NCBI GenBank assembly: GCA_020721445.1 | Contig: DYMU01000016.1 | Coordinates: 1-62,585 of the forward strand | Reading direction: 5' to 3' | Length of the DNA: 62,585 nt | Origin: Gemmobacter nectariphilus | Lineage (GTDB): Bacteria; Pseudomonadota; Alphaproteobacteria; Rhodobacterales; Rhodobacteraceae | Part shown: one piece after another, positions 9,915-19,164 of the stretch | Layout of the letters: each line of letters begins with the position of its first letter | Position numbering within the stretch: position 1 is the stretch's first letter | The notes under the pieces: model-generated | Databases searched by the model: none | Told to the model about the DNA's origin: nothing | What the model saw: only the letters and a program-made list of their open reading frames with translations | Made by a program: the position numbers and the translations under genes

Positions 9915-10809
9915 GTTCATCGTCCAGAGTGCCATGCCGGCGCCTGAGCCGGAGCCAGCACCGCCACCCGTCACGGTGCCCACGCCCGCGCCAGAGCCTG
10001 TGCCAACACCGGTGCCAGAGCCCGTAACGCCACCCGCTCCGGAGCCTGAACCCGTGGAACCGCCTGCCGCCAAGCCGCAAGCCATTGCAACGCTGGGGCT
10101 GCAAGGGGCGTTGCTGGATGCCACGGGTGCAGAGGCGGTCGAATTTGGCGCAACTAATAAGGGTGTTTTCATCGAGGCGATCAACCTGTGGTCGAGCCTT
10201 GGCAAGGACCTGGGACTTGCAGCCAAGGATGATCGCCCCGCTTATCTGGTTGCCGAACGTGGGGTAACGGTCGACTTCGACGGCATCACTGCGAAGGCAG
10301 GCTATTGGAGCATGCAAGAGAACAAGGCCGGGCAGAACGGCCCCGCGCTTTCGGCCTCGGCGGTTGACACTTCGCTGAAGCTGGGCAGCCTTGCAACCAA
10401 TGTCGCAGCCATCATCGCAACCGAGGGCGGTGACACGTTCTTGGGCAGCATGTTTGGTGACGTGGTCTATGCCGGTGCGGGCAACGACTTTCTTGCAGGT
10501 CGCGGCGGCAACGACACGCTCTATGGCGATGATGGCAATGATGTGTTGATCGGTGATCGCGGCGACGATGTGCTTTATGGCGGCGCGGGGCGTGATCGGT
10601 TTGTTGTCAAAGAGGGCGACGGGCATACCCGGATCATGGACTTCACCTCGGAAGATACGCTCGATCTGCGTGGCTTTGGCGTGACGTCGCTGGCGGGCCA
10701 CAGCAGCCTGGATGCCAACGGCGATCTGCGGATCACGCAGGATCAGGATGTGATCACCCTTGTCGGGCTGGACCAGAGCGATCTGAGCTGGATCACGCTG
10801 ATGGCCTAA
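7978..10809 (+). CDS. Clan GH-A-like hydrolase with C-terminal RTX repeats, copy 1
   Basis: Large secreted-type protein (943 residues from ATG 7978; a GTG at 7957 adds seven). Residues ~160-520 look like a (beta/alpha)8 glycoside hydrolase: an Asn-Glu pair in YSNENWNW (Glu276) and a later YEGGQH (Glu443) fit the acid/base and nucleophile of clan GH-A. Next come a short RTX-like run ([15 protein letters not shown]), a PEPxP-rich linker (~660-700), and a C-terminal block with RTX nonapeptides ([21 protein letters not shown]). There is no N-terminal signal, so type I secretion is likely, though no transporter genes are here. GAAAGGG precedes ATG 7978. Enzyme specificity is unknown; a polysaccharide lyase/hydrolase acting on the locus polymer is a guess. 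Confidence 0.8.
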   Translation: MGESLSVGVGVSDPTLSFGVSGVSDSSTLMPFVDLVRMMRPLVGDAAVGGSRMTNQQLAEGGWLDADGWPVGLPDGVKSITTTWDWSSSNADPAAASRAGVYVLTYEGSGTLQVGGNRAIQVISSEPGRIVFENPTGGTMWVNITGIDPAGTGDYVRNMSLVAEKHLALHEAGVLFNPDWLAVIEDARELRFMDWMKVINSPVSDWADRTQVTDATWSNVAGMPVEVMVELANQTGTDPWFNMPWQATDEYIRNFATYVRDHLDPGLVAKVEYSNENWNWAFKHTHEMHAQAKALWGDAATNLDYVAMRATQTAVIWDEVFGAEAEARVENVLGGQTANHSVASRILNAKIWAANDPEGFVDPASVFDSVAVTTYFGNSVMGHANLRAELLDVLKTPGIDAMAWLAAQLMDPDYPSSIPQIALQWENNKAVADRFGLDMIAYEGGQHVHHSFAVKGLTEADLTALTSFMTDFVRSPEMGALYAELWDAWSQVSDGAFMQFGDVGIASKWGSWTLLSALGDSITPRAEVLFANNAEEVSWFGDGGGERYLQGVTRIAGDGGETLTGTQKADILIGGAGDDMLIAGAGNDSLNGGGGTDTVILTGRPTDYRVTPHEGGHHLSSADGTDFVVNVETFTFEDGKTFTLEEFIVQSAMPAPEPEPAPPPVTVPTPAPEPVPTPVPEPVTPPAPEPEPVEPPAAKPQAIATLGLQGALLDATGAEAVEFGATNKGVFIEAINLWSSLGKDLGLAAKDDRPAYLVAERGVTVDFDGITAKAGYWSMQENKAGQNGPALSASAVDTSLKLGSLATNVAAIIATEGGDTFLGSMFGDVVYAGAGNDFLAGRGGNDTLYGDDGNDVLIGDRGDDVLYGGAGRDRFVVKEGDGHTRIMDFTSEDTLDLRGFGVTSLAGHSSLDANGDLRITQDQDVITLVGLDQSDLSWITLMA

Positions 10810-10856
10810 GGGTCCGGGGCTGTCCCGGTATGGGGCAGCCTTGTGGCGCAGAGAAA

Positions 10857-10880
10857 AAGCGGGCCGGATCCGGCCCGCTT
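10857..10880. terminator. Bidirectional terminator hairpin
   Basis: A perfect 24-bp palindrome (AAGCGGGCCGGA and its complement) between the convergent genes ending at 10809 and 10932, followed by a T-rich stretch. It could stop transcription from both sides. Confidence 0.85.
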
Positions 10881-10931
10881 GTTTGCTTTGTGGCTGACGC
10901 TGTTGCCCAACGGCGGCCTTGGGGGCAGGTC

Positions 10932-11660
10932 TCAGGCCGCCTTGCGGCGCCGACGCAAAGCCACTAGCCCACCGACTGCGGCCAGCAGAAGGCCACCGGC
11001 GGCCGGCACCGGGATGGGGGCAACCGTCACAAGGTTCTGGCGCTGGCTGCGGCCGGTGCCGGTGCTTTCGAGGAAGGTCATGTCAAAGCGCTTGCCACCG
11101 GTCCAATCGGCCGCAGCGGTCATGTAAGCGTTGGCAAAGCCCGTGATTGCCGTGCTGGCGGTGGCCTTGAAGGCGCCGTCGCTCAGCTTTCCGTCACCAT
11201 CGTACAGCGCATCCCACAGCGCCAGCTGGAAGCCAGCCACCTGATTGCCGTCGGTCAGGGTCAGCGTGGCGTAGTTGGCGTCAAACACGCTTTGTACGCG
11301 GGCCTCTTGCGTGGTGTCCAGGCCATAGCTGTTGGAAAAGGGCGTGGTCGTGATCTTGTAATCCTGCGCCCCCGCACTGGTGGGCGCAAGGAAATGGGCC
11401 AGATCCAGACACCAGGCCACGAAAGAGCCCAAGGTGGACGGATCAGACGTATCCGTCATGTTGAAGCCGAATGCGCCCACGGTTTTCGGCCAGTCGCCGG
11501 TTCCGGGATATTCGACCGGGGCATTGGTGATCCTCACCGTCTTTGGGCTGGTCGCGGTCGCCCCGTTGTAGACAAGGCTGATGGTCGTGGCTGATGCGGT
11601 GGCGGCGGTCAGCGCCAAGGCACCAACAAGCGCAAGCGAAAATGTGAGGCGGGAAAACAT
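10932..11660 (-). CDS. VPLPA-CTERM surface protein
   Basis: A 242-residue exported protein. It has a clear Sec signal peptide (MFSRLTFSLALVGALALTA, cleavage near ASA-TT) and a C-terminal sorting tail: PIPVPAAGG, a hydrophobic helix LLLAAVGGLVAL, then RRRRKAA. That is a variant VPLPA-CTERM signal of the kind handled by XrtD at 5989. The middle region has no motif I recognise. It is convergent with the GH/RTX gene and shares its terminator. It is inferred to be a cell-surface or matrix protein processed by XrtD. Confidence 0.85.
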   Translation of the reverse strand: MFSRLTFSLALVGALALTAATASATTISLVYNGATATSPKTVRITNAPVEYPGTGDWPKTVGAFGFNMTDTSDPSTLGSFVAWCLDLAHFLAPTSAGAQDYKITTTPFSNSYGLDTTQEARVQSVFDANYATLTLTDGNQVAGFQLALWDALYDGDGKLSDGAFKATASTAITGFANAYMTAAADWTGGKRFDMTFLESTGTGRSQRQNLVTVAPIPVPAAGGLLLAAVGGLVALRRRRKAA

Positions 11661-11931
11661 GGGGCAAGCCCTTTCAATAGGCCGTTAATGCCATGTTTAT
11701 GCCTTAATTTTTTTGGGGACGCCGAAACATAAAGCGGCGGGTGGCGTGGATTGCAACCTTCGGTTGAAGCGGCCGGCCGTATTGGACAAGCGGCTCTGCC
11801 AAAAGGCGAAGCCGTTTTCAGAGCGAAAACAAACCCGAAACGAATTGCGAACAATCGGCGGCAAAGCCCCGCTACACAGGCCGAATCACCGGCGCGTCAC
11901 CGCGTGGAACGGCCCCACCTGAGCAGTCTGG

Positions 11932-12171
11932 TCAGGCGCTTTTGGCAAACACGAACACGTCGGCCTGCAAGGCGGCGCGCACAGGGTCGGGGGTGGGTGT
12001 TTGCGTTGCGGGCCGCAGCACCGCGATCTCGGCGGGCACTGTCACAGGTGCGGTCACAGGTGCGGGCACGGGCCGCTGGCCCGAGGCGCGCAAGAGGTGG
12101 AACAGCGCCGCGCGTGTTCCGAAAAGATGCGCGGGCACGGCCATCATGGAGGACGGGGCTGAAGGGGTCAT
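11932..12171 (-). CDS. Small hypothetical protein
   Basis: A 79-residue frame (MTPSAPSSMMAVPAHLFG...) with the high-GC third positions typical of genes here, between the VPLPA protein and the WecG gene and on the same strand as both. No domain is recognised, and the middle is Pro/Val/Thr-rich. There is no strong ribosome site. A CTTTGG/CCAAAG inverted repeat lies just upstream at 12181-12202. It may be a real small gene or a remnant. The rest of 11661-12306 shows nothing else I can support. Confidence 0.35.
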   Translation of the reverse strand: MTPSAPSSMMAVPAHLFGTRAALFHLLRASGQRPVPAPVTAPVTVPAEIAVLRPATQTPTPDPVRAALQADVFVFAKSA

Positions 12172-12306
12172 CTGCGCCTGCTTTGGTTAACTTTTCCCAA
12201 AGCAGTATTGGAAGGCTTTGGGGCGGGATCATGCAGGAAAGATGGTGGAAACAGGGCAGGGGCGCGCAAGCCCGTCTTGCCAGCCGGTTTCGGGGGGGCC
12301 TCTCTC

Positions 12307-13124
12307 TCAGGGCCTGGGGTCGCCGCGCTGCTGCCAGGCCGCCAGCGTCAGCCCGGGCAGCACCAGCGCGCAATCGCGGTAGCGCCCCGCCAGCCGCCGC
12401 CAGTCGGTGACCATCCGCCACAGCCATTCCAGCGCCAGCCGCCGCACCCAGACCGGGGCGCGCGTCTCGGCCCCGGCGATGAAATCAAGACCCGCGCCGA
12501 TCGAGACGAACCCGCAGCCCGGCAGCCGGTCGCGCCCGCGGGCCGCCAGCATTTCCTGCTTGGGCGCGCCGAAGGCCAGCAGGCACAGCCGCGCCCCGCT
12601 GGCGCCCATCTGGTCAAGGCAGGCATCGGCCGCGGCACTGTTGGGGTCAAACCCATAGGGTGGGGCGATTTTCGCGACGATCCGCAGGCCCGGATGTGCC
12701 GCCGTCAGCCGCGCTGCCGCCCCCTCCAGCACCGCGTCGCGCGAGCCGACAAAGGCCACCGGAACCTGCAGCCTTGCCGCCAGGGCCATCAGCGGCGCAA
12801 TCAGGTCGGACCCGGTGACAAGATCCACCGGCCGCCCCGCCAGCCGTTGCAGCCAGACGATCGGATTGCCATCGGCCACCACATGGGTCTGGCGCGCATA
12901 GGCCGCCCGGAATGCCGCATCGCGGCGCAGCTTCACCACATGGTCAAGATTGGGGGTGGCCACGGCAAAGCCTGCCCCCGCCGTCAGCCGTGCCGCAAGA
13001 TCGGCCAGCAAGGCGTCTTGCGTGGCGGTAAAGCCCTGCGACACCAGCGGGATCGCCGAGGGTACGGTGGTGGTGGCGGCGGCGGGGCTGGCCTGCGATC
13101 CTGTCACGTCCGTCATCTTGTGCA
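12307..13124 (-). CDS. WecG/TagA/CpsF family glycosyltransferase
   Basis: A GT26-family transferase that adds an N-acetylaminosugar-type residue to a lipid-linked intermediate at the membrane. Both family hallmarks are visible: ADGNPIVWLQRLAG (ADG-x-G-x-VW-like) and LLAFGAPKQEMLAA (G-x-PKQE). The usual C-terminal basic segment EWLWRMVTDWRRLAGRY is present. The frame is open to 13242, but ATG 13124 avoids overlap with the divergent 13197 gene; ATG 13115 is also possible. Length of about 270 residues is normal. It probably performs an early step in repeat-unit assembly. Confidence 0.9.
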
Positions 13125-13196
13125 TTTTCCCGTCTCGCCCCAGAGGGCCTTGTAGCCTATAGCTGTAGCGCGTCAAAGCCGAACCGGAGAGATACT

Positions 13197-14081
13197 GTGT
13201 CACCCCCCGATCAGCCATCTTCGCCGGGTGCGGCCAAGCCACGCGACGACCAGCCGCTTACCGTCATCATCCCCGCCAACAACGAGGCGGCCTGGATCGG
13301 GCGTTGTCTTGCGGCGCTTTTGGCGCAGGATGCGGCGGCGGGGCAGGTCGAGGTCATCGTGGCCGCCAATGCCTGCACCGATGGCACCGAGGCGATCGTG
13401 GACACGTTTGTGCCGCAGGCGGCCGCGCGCGGCTGGACGCTGATCTGCCAAAGCGACCCGCGGCCGGGCAAGACCGGGGCGCTGAACCGTGCCGATGGCA
13501 TCGCGCGGGGGGCGATGCGGGTCTATCTGGATGCCGATGTCATCTGCGAGCCTGCCCTTCTGGGCCAGTTGCGCGTGGCGCTGGCCCGGCCCGGTCCGAT
13601 CTATGCCACCGGCACCCTGGCCGTGGCGCGCGCGCAAAGCTGGGTCACGCGGCGCTATGCGTCGCTCTGGACGCGGCTGCCCTTCGTGCAAGGTGGCGCG
13701 GTCGGGGCGGGGTTGTTTGCGGTCAATGCCGCGGGGCGTGCGCGCTGGGGCGCGTTTCCCGCGATCATCTCGGACGATACCTATGTGCGGTTGCAGTTCG
13801 CCCCCGAGGAACGGGTCGAGGTGCCGGCCCGCTATCACTGGCCGATGGTCGAGGGGTTTGCGGGCCTTGTCCGGGTGCGCCGCCGTCAGGATGCGGGTGT
13901 GGCCGAGGTCTATCGCCTGTACCCTGCGCTGGTCGCCAATGACCGCAAGGCCCCGCTTGGCCGCGCGGGCCTGGCCCGGCTGGCGCTGACGGTGCCGCTG
14001 GGGTTTGCGGTCTATGCCGCCGTACATCTGGCGGTGCGGCTGCGTGCCTCGGATGGCGGCTGGAGCCGGGGGCAGAGATAA
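13197..14081 (+). CDS. Glycosyltransferase family 2
   Basis: A 294-residue GT2 enzyme with an N-terminal GT-A fold: TVIIPANNEAAWIGRCL, the nucleotide-binding start, then RPGKTGALNRA and the metal-binding motif YLDADVI. ISDDTYVRL in the acceptor region and a hydrophobic C-terminus (LALTVPLGFAVYAAVHLAV) suggest membrane association. The GTG start at 13197 follows GGAGAG. It is divergent from the WecG-type gene, with a 72-bp gap that must hold both promoters. Confidence 0.88.
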   Translation: MSPPDQPSSPGAAKPRDDQPLTVIIPANNEAAWIGRCLAALLAQDAAAGQVEVIVAANACTDGTEAIVDTFVPQAAARGWTLICQSDPRPGKTGALNRADGIARGAMRVYLDADVICEPALLGQLRVALARPGPIYATGTLAVARAQSWVTRRYASLWTRLPFVQGGAVGAGLFAVNAAGRARWGAFPAIISDDTYVRLQFAPEERVEVPARYHWPMVEGFAGLVRVRRRQDAGVAEVYRLYPALVANDRKAPLGRAGLARLALTVPLGFAVYAAVHLAVRLRASDGGWSRGQR

Positions 14082-14574
14082 GCGTGCGTGCTCCCGTGGC
14101 GCCAGATGCTGCCCGCACCGCGCGGTTTTGCGGCGGCGGGCCGGTTCCGGGGGCAGGGGCGGCGGCCCGATGGGGATTTCATCGCTTGATTATTCGGGCG
14201 TATCCCGCTTCAAGAGGGCCGTGAGGTGATCCGATCTCGCGACCAGATCCAAGGCGCTCCATGCTCGCATCCCGATCCAGTCCAGACCCCACCCCCCGCG
14301 CACAGGGCCCCGGCGCACAGGGCCCTATCGCCTATCTGACGGGCGAATACCCCAAGGTCTCGCATACCTTCATCGCGCGCGAGATCGCGGCGCTGCGGGC
14401 GCGACCGGATCACATGGGTTTTGACCCTGGGATTGGCGCTGAATCTGCTGATTGGGTATTTGGTTCACGCGGCAGCATGTCTTGTCATGCGCAGCAAAGC
14501 CGCCAAGGTGGACAGAGGCTTGAAGGTGGTGGTGTTCTGCCAATTGACGGACCGACAAGAGCTATGGGTGGAGC
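14082..14574. other. Scar region between GT2 and oxidoreductases
   Basis: A 493-bp stretch without an intact gene. It contains the 5' remnant of a glycosyltransferase (14261-14401). After that, 14410-14574 encodes in another frame a hydrophobic segment (LTLGLALNLLIGYLVHAAA) with no start and no continuation. I read it as a recombination scar. Confidence 0.55.
14261..14401 (+). pseudogene. 5' remnant of a GT4 glycosyltransferase
   Basis: The frame opens with ATG 14261 and encodes IAYLTGEYPKVSHTFIAREI, ending EIAALRA. This aligns with the N-terminus of the intact glycosyltransferase at 16759 (IGYVMNSYPMVSTTFIGREI, also ending in EIAAL). After about 47 residues the similarity stops and the frame runs into unrelated sequence. 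Only the first ~15% of such a protein remains. The high GC of the remnant matches the 3' half, not the 5' half, of the 16759 gene. Confidence 0.7.
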
Positions 14575-15705
14575 ATGAAATACGTAGCGATCATTGGCAC
14601 GGGCTTTGTCGCGGATCTGTACATGCGGTCACTGGCGAGCTTTCCCGATATCGCGGTCCGGACGGCATTTGATCTGAACCCGGACCGTCTTGCGGCCTTT
14701 GCGGCCCACTGGAACGTGCCCGTGGCAGGCAGTATGGCCGACCTTCTGGCCGGAACCGAGCCTGGGGACATCATTCTCAATCTGACAAACCCGCACGCCC
14801 ATTTCGACGTGACATCCGCCTGCCTTGAGGCTGGCCGCCATGTCTACAGTGAAAAACCGCTGGCCATGTCAATGGAACATGCCCGTCACTTGCATATGAT
14901 GGCCTGCGATCGGGGTCTTATGCTGGCCTCTGCGCCCTGCAGTCTTTTGGGAGAGGCCGCGCAGACCATCTGGGCAGCGGTGCGTGATGGTCGCATCGGA
15001 AAGCCCCTGCTGGTTTATGCCGAATTGGATGATGGCTTCATCTCACAGGCGCCTTATGCATCCTGGCGCAGTAGCTCGGGGGCGCCTTGGCCTTATGAGG
15101 ATGAGTTCCGCGTTGGCTGCACGATCGAGCATGCCGGTTATTACCTGACCTGGCTGATCGCAATCTTTGGCCCGGTCAGAAAGGTTGTGGCTGCTTCGGC
15201 AGAGGTTGATCTGGCGAAACTGGATGGTGCGCCGACGGCGCCGGACGTGTCGGTTGCGGTTCTTTTCTTCGATGCGGGTGTGGTTGCGCGCCTGACCTGC
15301 TCGATTATTGCGGCGCATGACCATTCCCTGCGCATCATCGGGGAAAACGGAACCTTGGAGATATCCGAATGCTGGGACAATGATGCACACGTGCGGCTGC
15401 GGCGCCGGCGGCGGTTACGGCGGCGGCTGTTGGAAGGCCCTTTCAGCACGCGTTTGCGGCTGAAACAGCCTACACATCCCAAGGTAAAGCGTACAGGCGC
15501 GGCAGCCATGAATTTTGCGCTTGGCCCGGCTGAGATGCTGGCGGCTTTGCAAGAGGGGCGTCCGTGCCGCCTGTCGGCAGACATGGCCCTGCATCTCAAC
15601 GAAGTCACGCTTGCCATCCAGACTGCGGGCTCGTCTACGGGTGCCCAGACCATGACGACAAGTTGCCCCGCCATCCTGCCCATGGACTGGGCGGGGACGT
15701 TGTGA
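14575..15705 (+). CDS. Gfo/Idh/MocA family oxidoreductase
   Basis: A 376-residue NAD(P)-dependent sugar oxidoreductase. The N-terminal Rossmann fold has VAIIGTGFVADLYM (residues 4-17). VYSEKPLAMSM carries the conserved catalytic-region lysine, and the C-terminal domain is of the usual type (CTIEHAGYYL). It probably oxidises or epimerises a nucleotide sugar for the polymer. An arginine-rich run (VRLRRRRRLRRRLLEG) in the C-terminal half is unusual for the family. GGGTGGAG lies just before the ATG. It is the first gene of a tight three-gene cluster (14575-18021) that has lower GC than its flanks. Confidence 0.88.
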   Translation: MKYVAIIGTGFVADLYMRSLASFPDIAVRTAFDLNPDRLAAFAAHWNVPVAGSMADLLAGTEPGDIILNLTNPHAHFDVTSACLEAGRHVYSEKPLAMSMEHARHLHMMACDRGLMLASAPCSLLGEAAQTIWAAVRDGRIGKPLLVYAELDDGFISQAPYASWRSSSGAPWPYEDEFRVGCTIEHAGYYLTWLIAIFGPVRKVVAASAEVDLAKLDGAPTAPDVSVAVLFFDAGVVARLTCSIIAAHDHSLRIIGENGTLEISECWDNDAHVRLRRRRRLRRRLLEGPFSTRLRLKQPTHPKVKRTGAAAMNFALGPAEMLAALQEGRPCRLSADMALHLNEVTLAIQTAGSSTGAQTMTTSCPAILPMDWAGTL

Positions 15706-15712
15706 GATCGCG

Positions 15713-16762
15713 ATGACAAAGCAGGTATCCGTTGGAATTGTTGGAACCGGGCGCATGGCGGCGCAGATGGCGCAAAGCTTGCAGGCCATGCCGGGCATGC
15801 GTGTGGTCGCGGTGGCTTCGGCCAGTGAGGACCGCGCAAAAACCTTTGCGGCCCGTCTTCCCAGCGTGGTGCGCGCCTATGGTGATGTGGCCGGGTTATG
15901 TGCAGATCCACAGGTCGATCTTGTTTATGTGGCCAACGCCTCACGCCACCATGCCGTAACCTGCATCGCTGCTCTGGAACGGGGCAAGGCAGTCCTGTGT
16001 GAAAAACCCTTCGCACTTGACCCGGAGGAAGCTGGCCGCGTGATGGCCGCCGCCACGAAATCTGGCGGCCTGTTCATGGAAGCGCTATGGACCTTGGTGC
16101 TGCCGGCCTATCAACAGCTCTGGCGTCTGGTTCAGGACATGGCTTTTGGTGCGCCGCGTCACATGCAGTTCAGCTTTGGCTATCCGGTTCATGTCGATGA
16201 CCGTGCGCGCTTTCTGCTCCTCGATGATGGTGGGGTGCTGTTTGATCGCGCCGGTTACGGTGTTGCTCTGGCAATCAGCCTGCTTGGTGCCGTTGCCAAG
16301 GTGCAGGGGCTGGTTTCGGAGGATGGATCCGATCTTTTGCTGCTGCATGAGAATGGGGCCCAATCCCATATTGCGGTGTCGGCAGGTGCTTTGCTGGCCA
16401 ATACCGTTACTGTCAGCTGTGAGCGCGGAATAGTCGGCATTGAGCCTCCCTCGCTGGCTGCTGAACACCTTTGGACACGGGCCATGGTCGCCCGTCCGCT
16501 TCCTCGCGGTGATGGGCCAAGTACAGGCGCAGGCATTACGGCGCGACTGCGCAAGTCTGCCGTACTGCGCCATCTGCGCAGTCGGCTGCTTGGTCCACAA
16601 CGTCTTTGGCTTCCCTATGGGCCTGACCCCTATCTGCCGATGCTAACCCATGTCCAGGACCTGATGCGCAGCGGTCAAACCGTATCTCCGCTGGTTCCGC
16701 CCGCGCTGTCTTTGGCTGTGATCAAGACCCTTTCGGCAGCGGACCGGAGGGCTGATAGGTGA
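15713..16762 (+). CDS. Gfo/Idh/MocA family oxidoreductase
   Basis: A 349-residue second oxidoreductase of the same superfamily but only distantly similar to its upstream neighbour. It has VGIVGTGRMAAQMA (Rossmann motif), VYVANASRHHAVTC and VLCEKPFALDPEEA with the conserved lysine. FGYPVHVDDRARFLLLDDGG resembles the dihydrodiol-dehydrogenase-like branch. It starts 7 bp after the previous stop, and its TGA overlaps the GTG of the next gene, so the three are almost certainly one operon. Role inferred: nucleotide-sugar modification for the polysaccharide. Confidence 0.88.
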   Translation: MTKQVSVGIVGTGRMAAQMAQSLQAMPGMRVVAVASASEDRAKTFAARLPSVVRAYGDVAGLCADPQVDLVYVANASRHHAVTCIAALERGKAVLCEKPFALDPEEAGRVMAAATKSGGLFMEALWTLVLPAYQQLWRLVQDMAFGAPRHMQFSFGYPVHVDDRARFLLLDDGGVLFDRAGYGVALAISLLGAVAKVQGLVSEDGSDLLLLHENGAQSHIAVSAGALLANTVTVSCERGIVGIEPPSLAAEHLWTRAMVARPLPRGDGPSTGAGITARLRKSAVLRHLRSRLLGPQRLWLPYGPDPYLPMLTHVQDLMRSGQTVSPLVPPALSLAVIKTLSAADRRADR

Positions 16763-18021
16763 AAATCGGCTATGTCATGAACTCTTATCCCATGGTCAGC
16801 ACGACCTTCATCGGTCGCGAGATCGCTGCATTGGAACGGCAAGGGCTGAGCATCAATCGCTATGCAATCCGGCCATGGCCGCACAGATTGGTTGATCCTG
16901 GCGATCTCGCCGAGCAGGCGCGCACCCGCTATTTGCTGACAGGTTCACGGTCAGGCCTGTTCAAAGCCCTGCTATGGGAAACATTGCGCAATCCAGTCCG
17001 CCTTGTGCGGGCTTTGCGCCAGACTTTGCGCCTGATTGGAAACGCGCGCGGCGGAGTCGTTCGGCACGTCGCCTATCTGGTGGAGGCGATGGTGTTGCAC
17101 CAGGCAACTGCGGCTGATGGCGTGACGCATCTGCATGCGCATTTCTCGACGAACTCCACCACGGTCGCCATGCTTTCAGAGGTTCTTGGGGGGCCGGGCT
17201 ACAGTTTTACCATCCATGGCCCGGACGAGTTGTTCCAGCCGCTTGAACTAAGCCTTGGACTGAAGATCGCCCGCGCGCGCTTTGTTGCCTGCATCAGCCA
17301 TTTCTGCCGCAGCCAGGCGATGCTGTTTTCTGATCAAGCGCATTGGCACAAGCTGCGCCTTGTGCATTGCGGGGTGATCCCCGCGCAGTATGGCACCCGG
17401 CCGCGTGACAGCCATGGCAAGCATGTGCTGTTCATCGGCCGGCTTGATGCGGTCAAGGGCGTGCCGCTGCTTTTGCAGGCCTTTGCCGCGGCGCGCGCCC
17501 GCCACCCGCAGGCGCGGCTGACCGTGGTGGGCGACGGGCCGGCGCGCAAGGCGCTGGAGGCACAGGCGGCAGCACTTGGCATCACCGACGCCACCACCTT
17601 CACCGGCTACCGCGCGCAGACCGAGGTCGCGGCGCTCTTGGAAGAGGCCGACATGCTGGTTCTGCCCAGCTTTGCCGAAGGCGTGCCGGTGGTCCTGATG
17701 GAGGCGATGGCCAGCCGCATCCCGGTGATCGCCAGCCAGGTCGCCGGCGTGCCCGAACTGGTGCAGGACGGGGTGTCGGGCTTTGTGGTGCCCGCGGGCG
17801 ACGTGGAAACCCTGACCGCCCGGCTGGAGCGCCTGCTGTCCGACCCGGATCTCTGCCGCTGCATGGGCGCGGCAGGGCGCGACAAGGTGGTGGCAGAGTA
17901 TGACGTGGACCACGAGGCCGCATGGCTTTTGACCCTGTTTCAAGGACAGGGCACGGGGCTGCGGCCCGCACTGTCCACGCCCGCGGCGATGATGTCGTTA
18001 CCTTCACAGTATAAATCCTGA
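16759..18021 (+). CDS. GT4 glycosyltransferase, apparently chimeric
   Basis: A 420-residue GT-B enzyme. The N-terminal domain has SYPMVSTTFIGREI and HLHAHFSTNSTTVAML, as in colanic-acid-type transferases. The C-terminal GT1 domain has VLFIGRLDAVKGVPLL and the E-x7-E motif SFAEGVPVVLMEAMAS. The GTG overlaps the previous stop by 4 bp. The 5' ~640 bp have the moderate GC and codon use of the two upstream oxidoreductase genes. From about 17400 the sequence becomes as GC-rich as the rest of the replicon. Together with the orphan 5' remnant at 14261, this suggests recombination fused an incoming 5' half to a resident 3' half. The protein looks intact and functional. Confidence 0.88.
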   Translation: MKIGYVMNSYPMVSTTFIGREIAALERQGLSINRYAIRPWPHRLVDPGDLAEQARTRYLLTGSRSGLFKALLWETLRNPVRLVRALRQTLRLIGNARGGVVRHVAYLVEAMVLHQATAADGVTHLHAHFSTNSTTVAMLSEVLGGPGYSFTIHGPDELFQPLELSLGLKIARARFVACISHFCRSQAMLFSDQAHWHKLRLVHCGVIPAQYGTRPRDSHGKHVLFIGRLDAVKGVPLLLQAFAAARARHPQARLTVVGDGPARKALEAQAAALGITDATTFTGYRAQTEVAALLEEADMLVLPSFAEGVPVVLMEAMASRIPVIASQVAGVPELVQDGVSGFVVPAGDVETLTARLERLLSDPDLCRCMGAAGRDKVVAEYDVDHEAAWLLTLFQGQGTGLRPALSTPAAMMSLPSQYKS

Positions 18022-18152
18022 TAGCACCTGTGGTATTCCACCTGCCACGCGCAGATTTACGCATCCATCACTGCCTGCCACGCAAGAGATCCGGACATTG
18101 ATCACATGACACGCATGACAAGAAGGATCGCCCCTGGCCTGATGGTGACACC

Positions 18153-19127
18153 GTGGTGACCATGACCGCCCCTGCACGGATCGTCTATATCGCCCTGTCC
18201 TCGCGGTCTTTGCCCTATGCGCGCCTTTGCATCCGCACCATGCTCAACAATTGCGTCGAGGCGGTTCACCTGCGGCTGCTGGTCGATGACCGGGCCGAAC
18301 AGGCGCTGTTTGAGCAGGAAATGCAGACGATGCCTGTCCCGGAGCGGAGCCGGATCGAGATCATCGCCAAGGAAGAGGTGTCCGATCGCCTGCACGAGCG
18401 CTATCCGGGTCTGGAAGGCCTGCGGCAGTTGCATGAAGGCCATCCGTGCTGGCGCAAGATCATTGATCCGCTGGTCCTGAGCGATGCGGAAGACGAGATC
18501 ATCGTCGCCGATCCGGACCTGCTGTTTCCCAACCGCTTCACCTTTGAGGCCACCCCACGCGACGGGGTGATGATGATGCGGCAGGGCCCCAATTGCCTGC
18601 TCCCGCCAGAGGCAGTGCGGGCCACCTTCGATCTGGGTGTGCGGCTGGCCAATCATGTCGATATCGGGGTTGCGCAGCTGCGCGCCGGGGTGGTCGATCC
18701 AGAGTGGCTTGACGGGCTGGCCCGCGGCCTGGACGTCGCCCGTTTCCGACCGTTCATGCATATTGAGGCGATCATCTGGTCAGCCCTCGCCATGCGGGTC
18801 GGCGGGCACCACCTGGACACGAATGTCTGGCGCTGCTGGGAGCGGGGCCGGGTCAAGCGTCTGGCGGTCGCCCTCGGGATGCCCGGGCGCTGGACCCTGG
18901 CGCTTGAACCCTTGGCCCGCCTGAAATGCATCCATGTCAGCGGACCCTCGAAGTGGTGGGTCGTAAAGGCTATGGAGACGGGCACCTTGAAAGAGTTTCA
19001 TAACGATTGCACGGCGCCATCGGTCGGGGTTCCCTATGTCGAACTGACCCAGGCGGATTATGCCCGTGAGCAGCGGCTGAAAGCGGTTGCGGCTCGCCTT
19101 GGGCTCTACCGGATCGCGGGGGGCTGA
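18153..19127 (+). CDS. Putative GT-A-type glycosyltransferase
   Basis: A 324-residue cytosolic protein. The N-terminus (IVYIALSSRSLPYARLCIRT) and DEIIVADPDLLFPNRF, an acidic D-x-D motif after a beta strand, resemble nucleotide-diphospho-sugar transferases of the GT8-like group. HVDIGVAQL and a conserved-looking C-terminal HVSGPSKWW fit an acceptor pocket. No family can be assigned with certainty. It has its own 130-bp leader and is convergent with the 19165 gene. Function is inferred mainly from the DxD motif and setting. Confidence 0.55.
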   Translation: MVTMTAPARIVYIALSSRSLPYARLCIRTMLNNCVEAVHLRLLVDDRAEQALFEQEMQTMPVPERSRIEIIAKEEVSDRLHERYPGLEGLRQLHEGHPCWRKIIDPLVLSDAEDEIIVADPDLLFPNRFTFEATPRDGVMMMRQGPNCLLPPEAVRATFDLGVRLANHVDIGVAQLRAGVVDPEWLDGLARGLDVARFRPFMHIEAIIWSALAMRVGGHHLDTNVWRCWERGRVKRLAVALGMPGRWTLALEPLARLKCIHVSGPSKWWVVKAMETGTLKEFHNDCTAPSVGVPYVELTQADYAREQRLKAVAARLGLYRIAGG

Positions 19128-19164
19128 GAGCGACAGCGTTGTCGGCCATTGCCCATGGCTTCCG

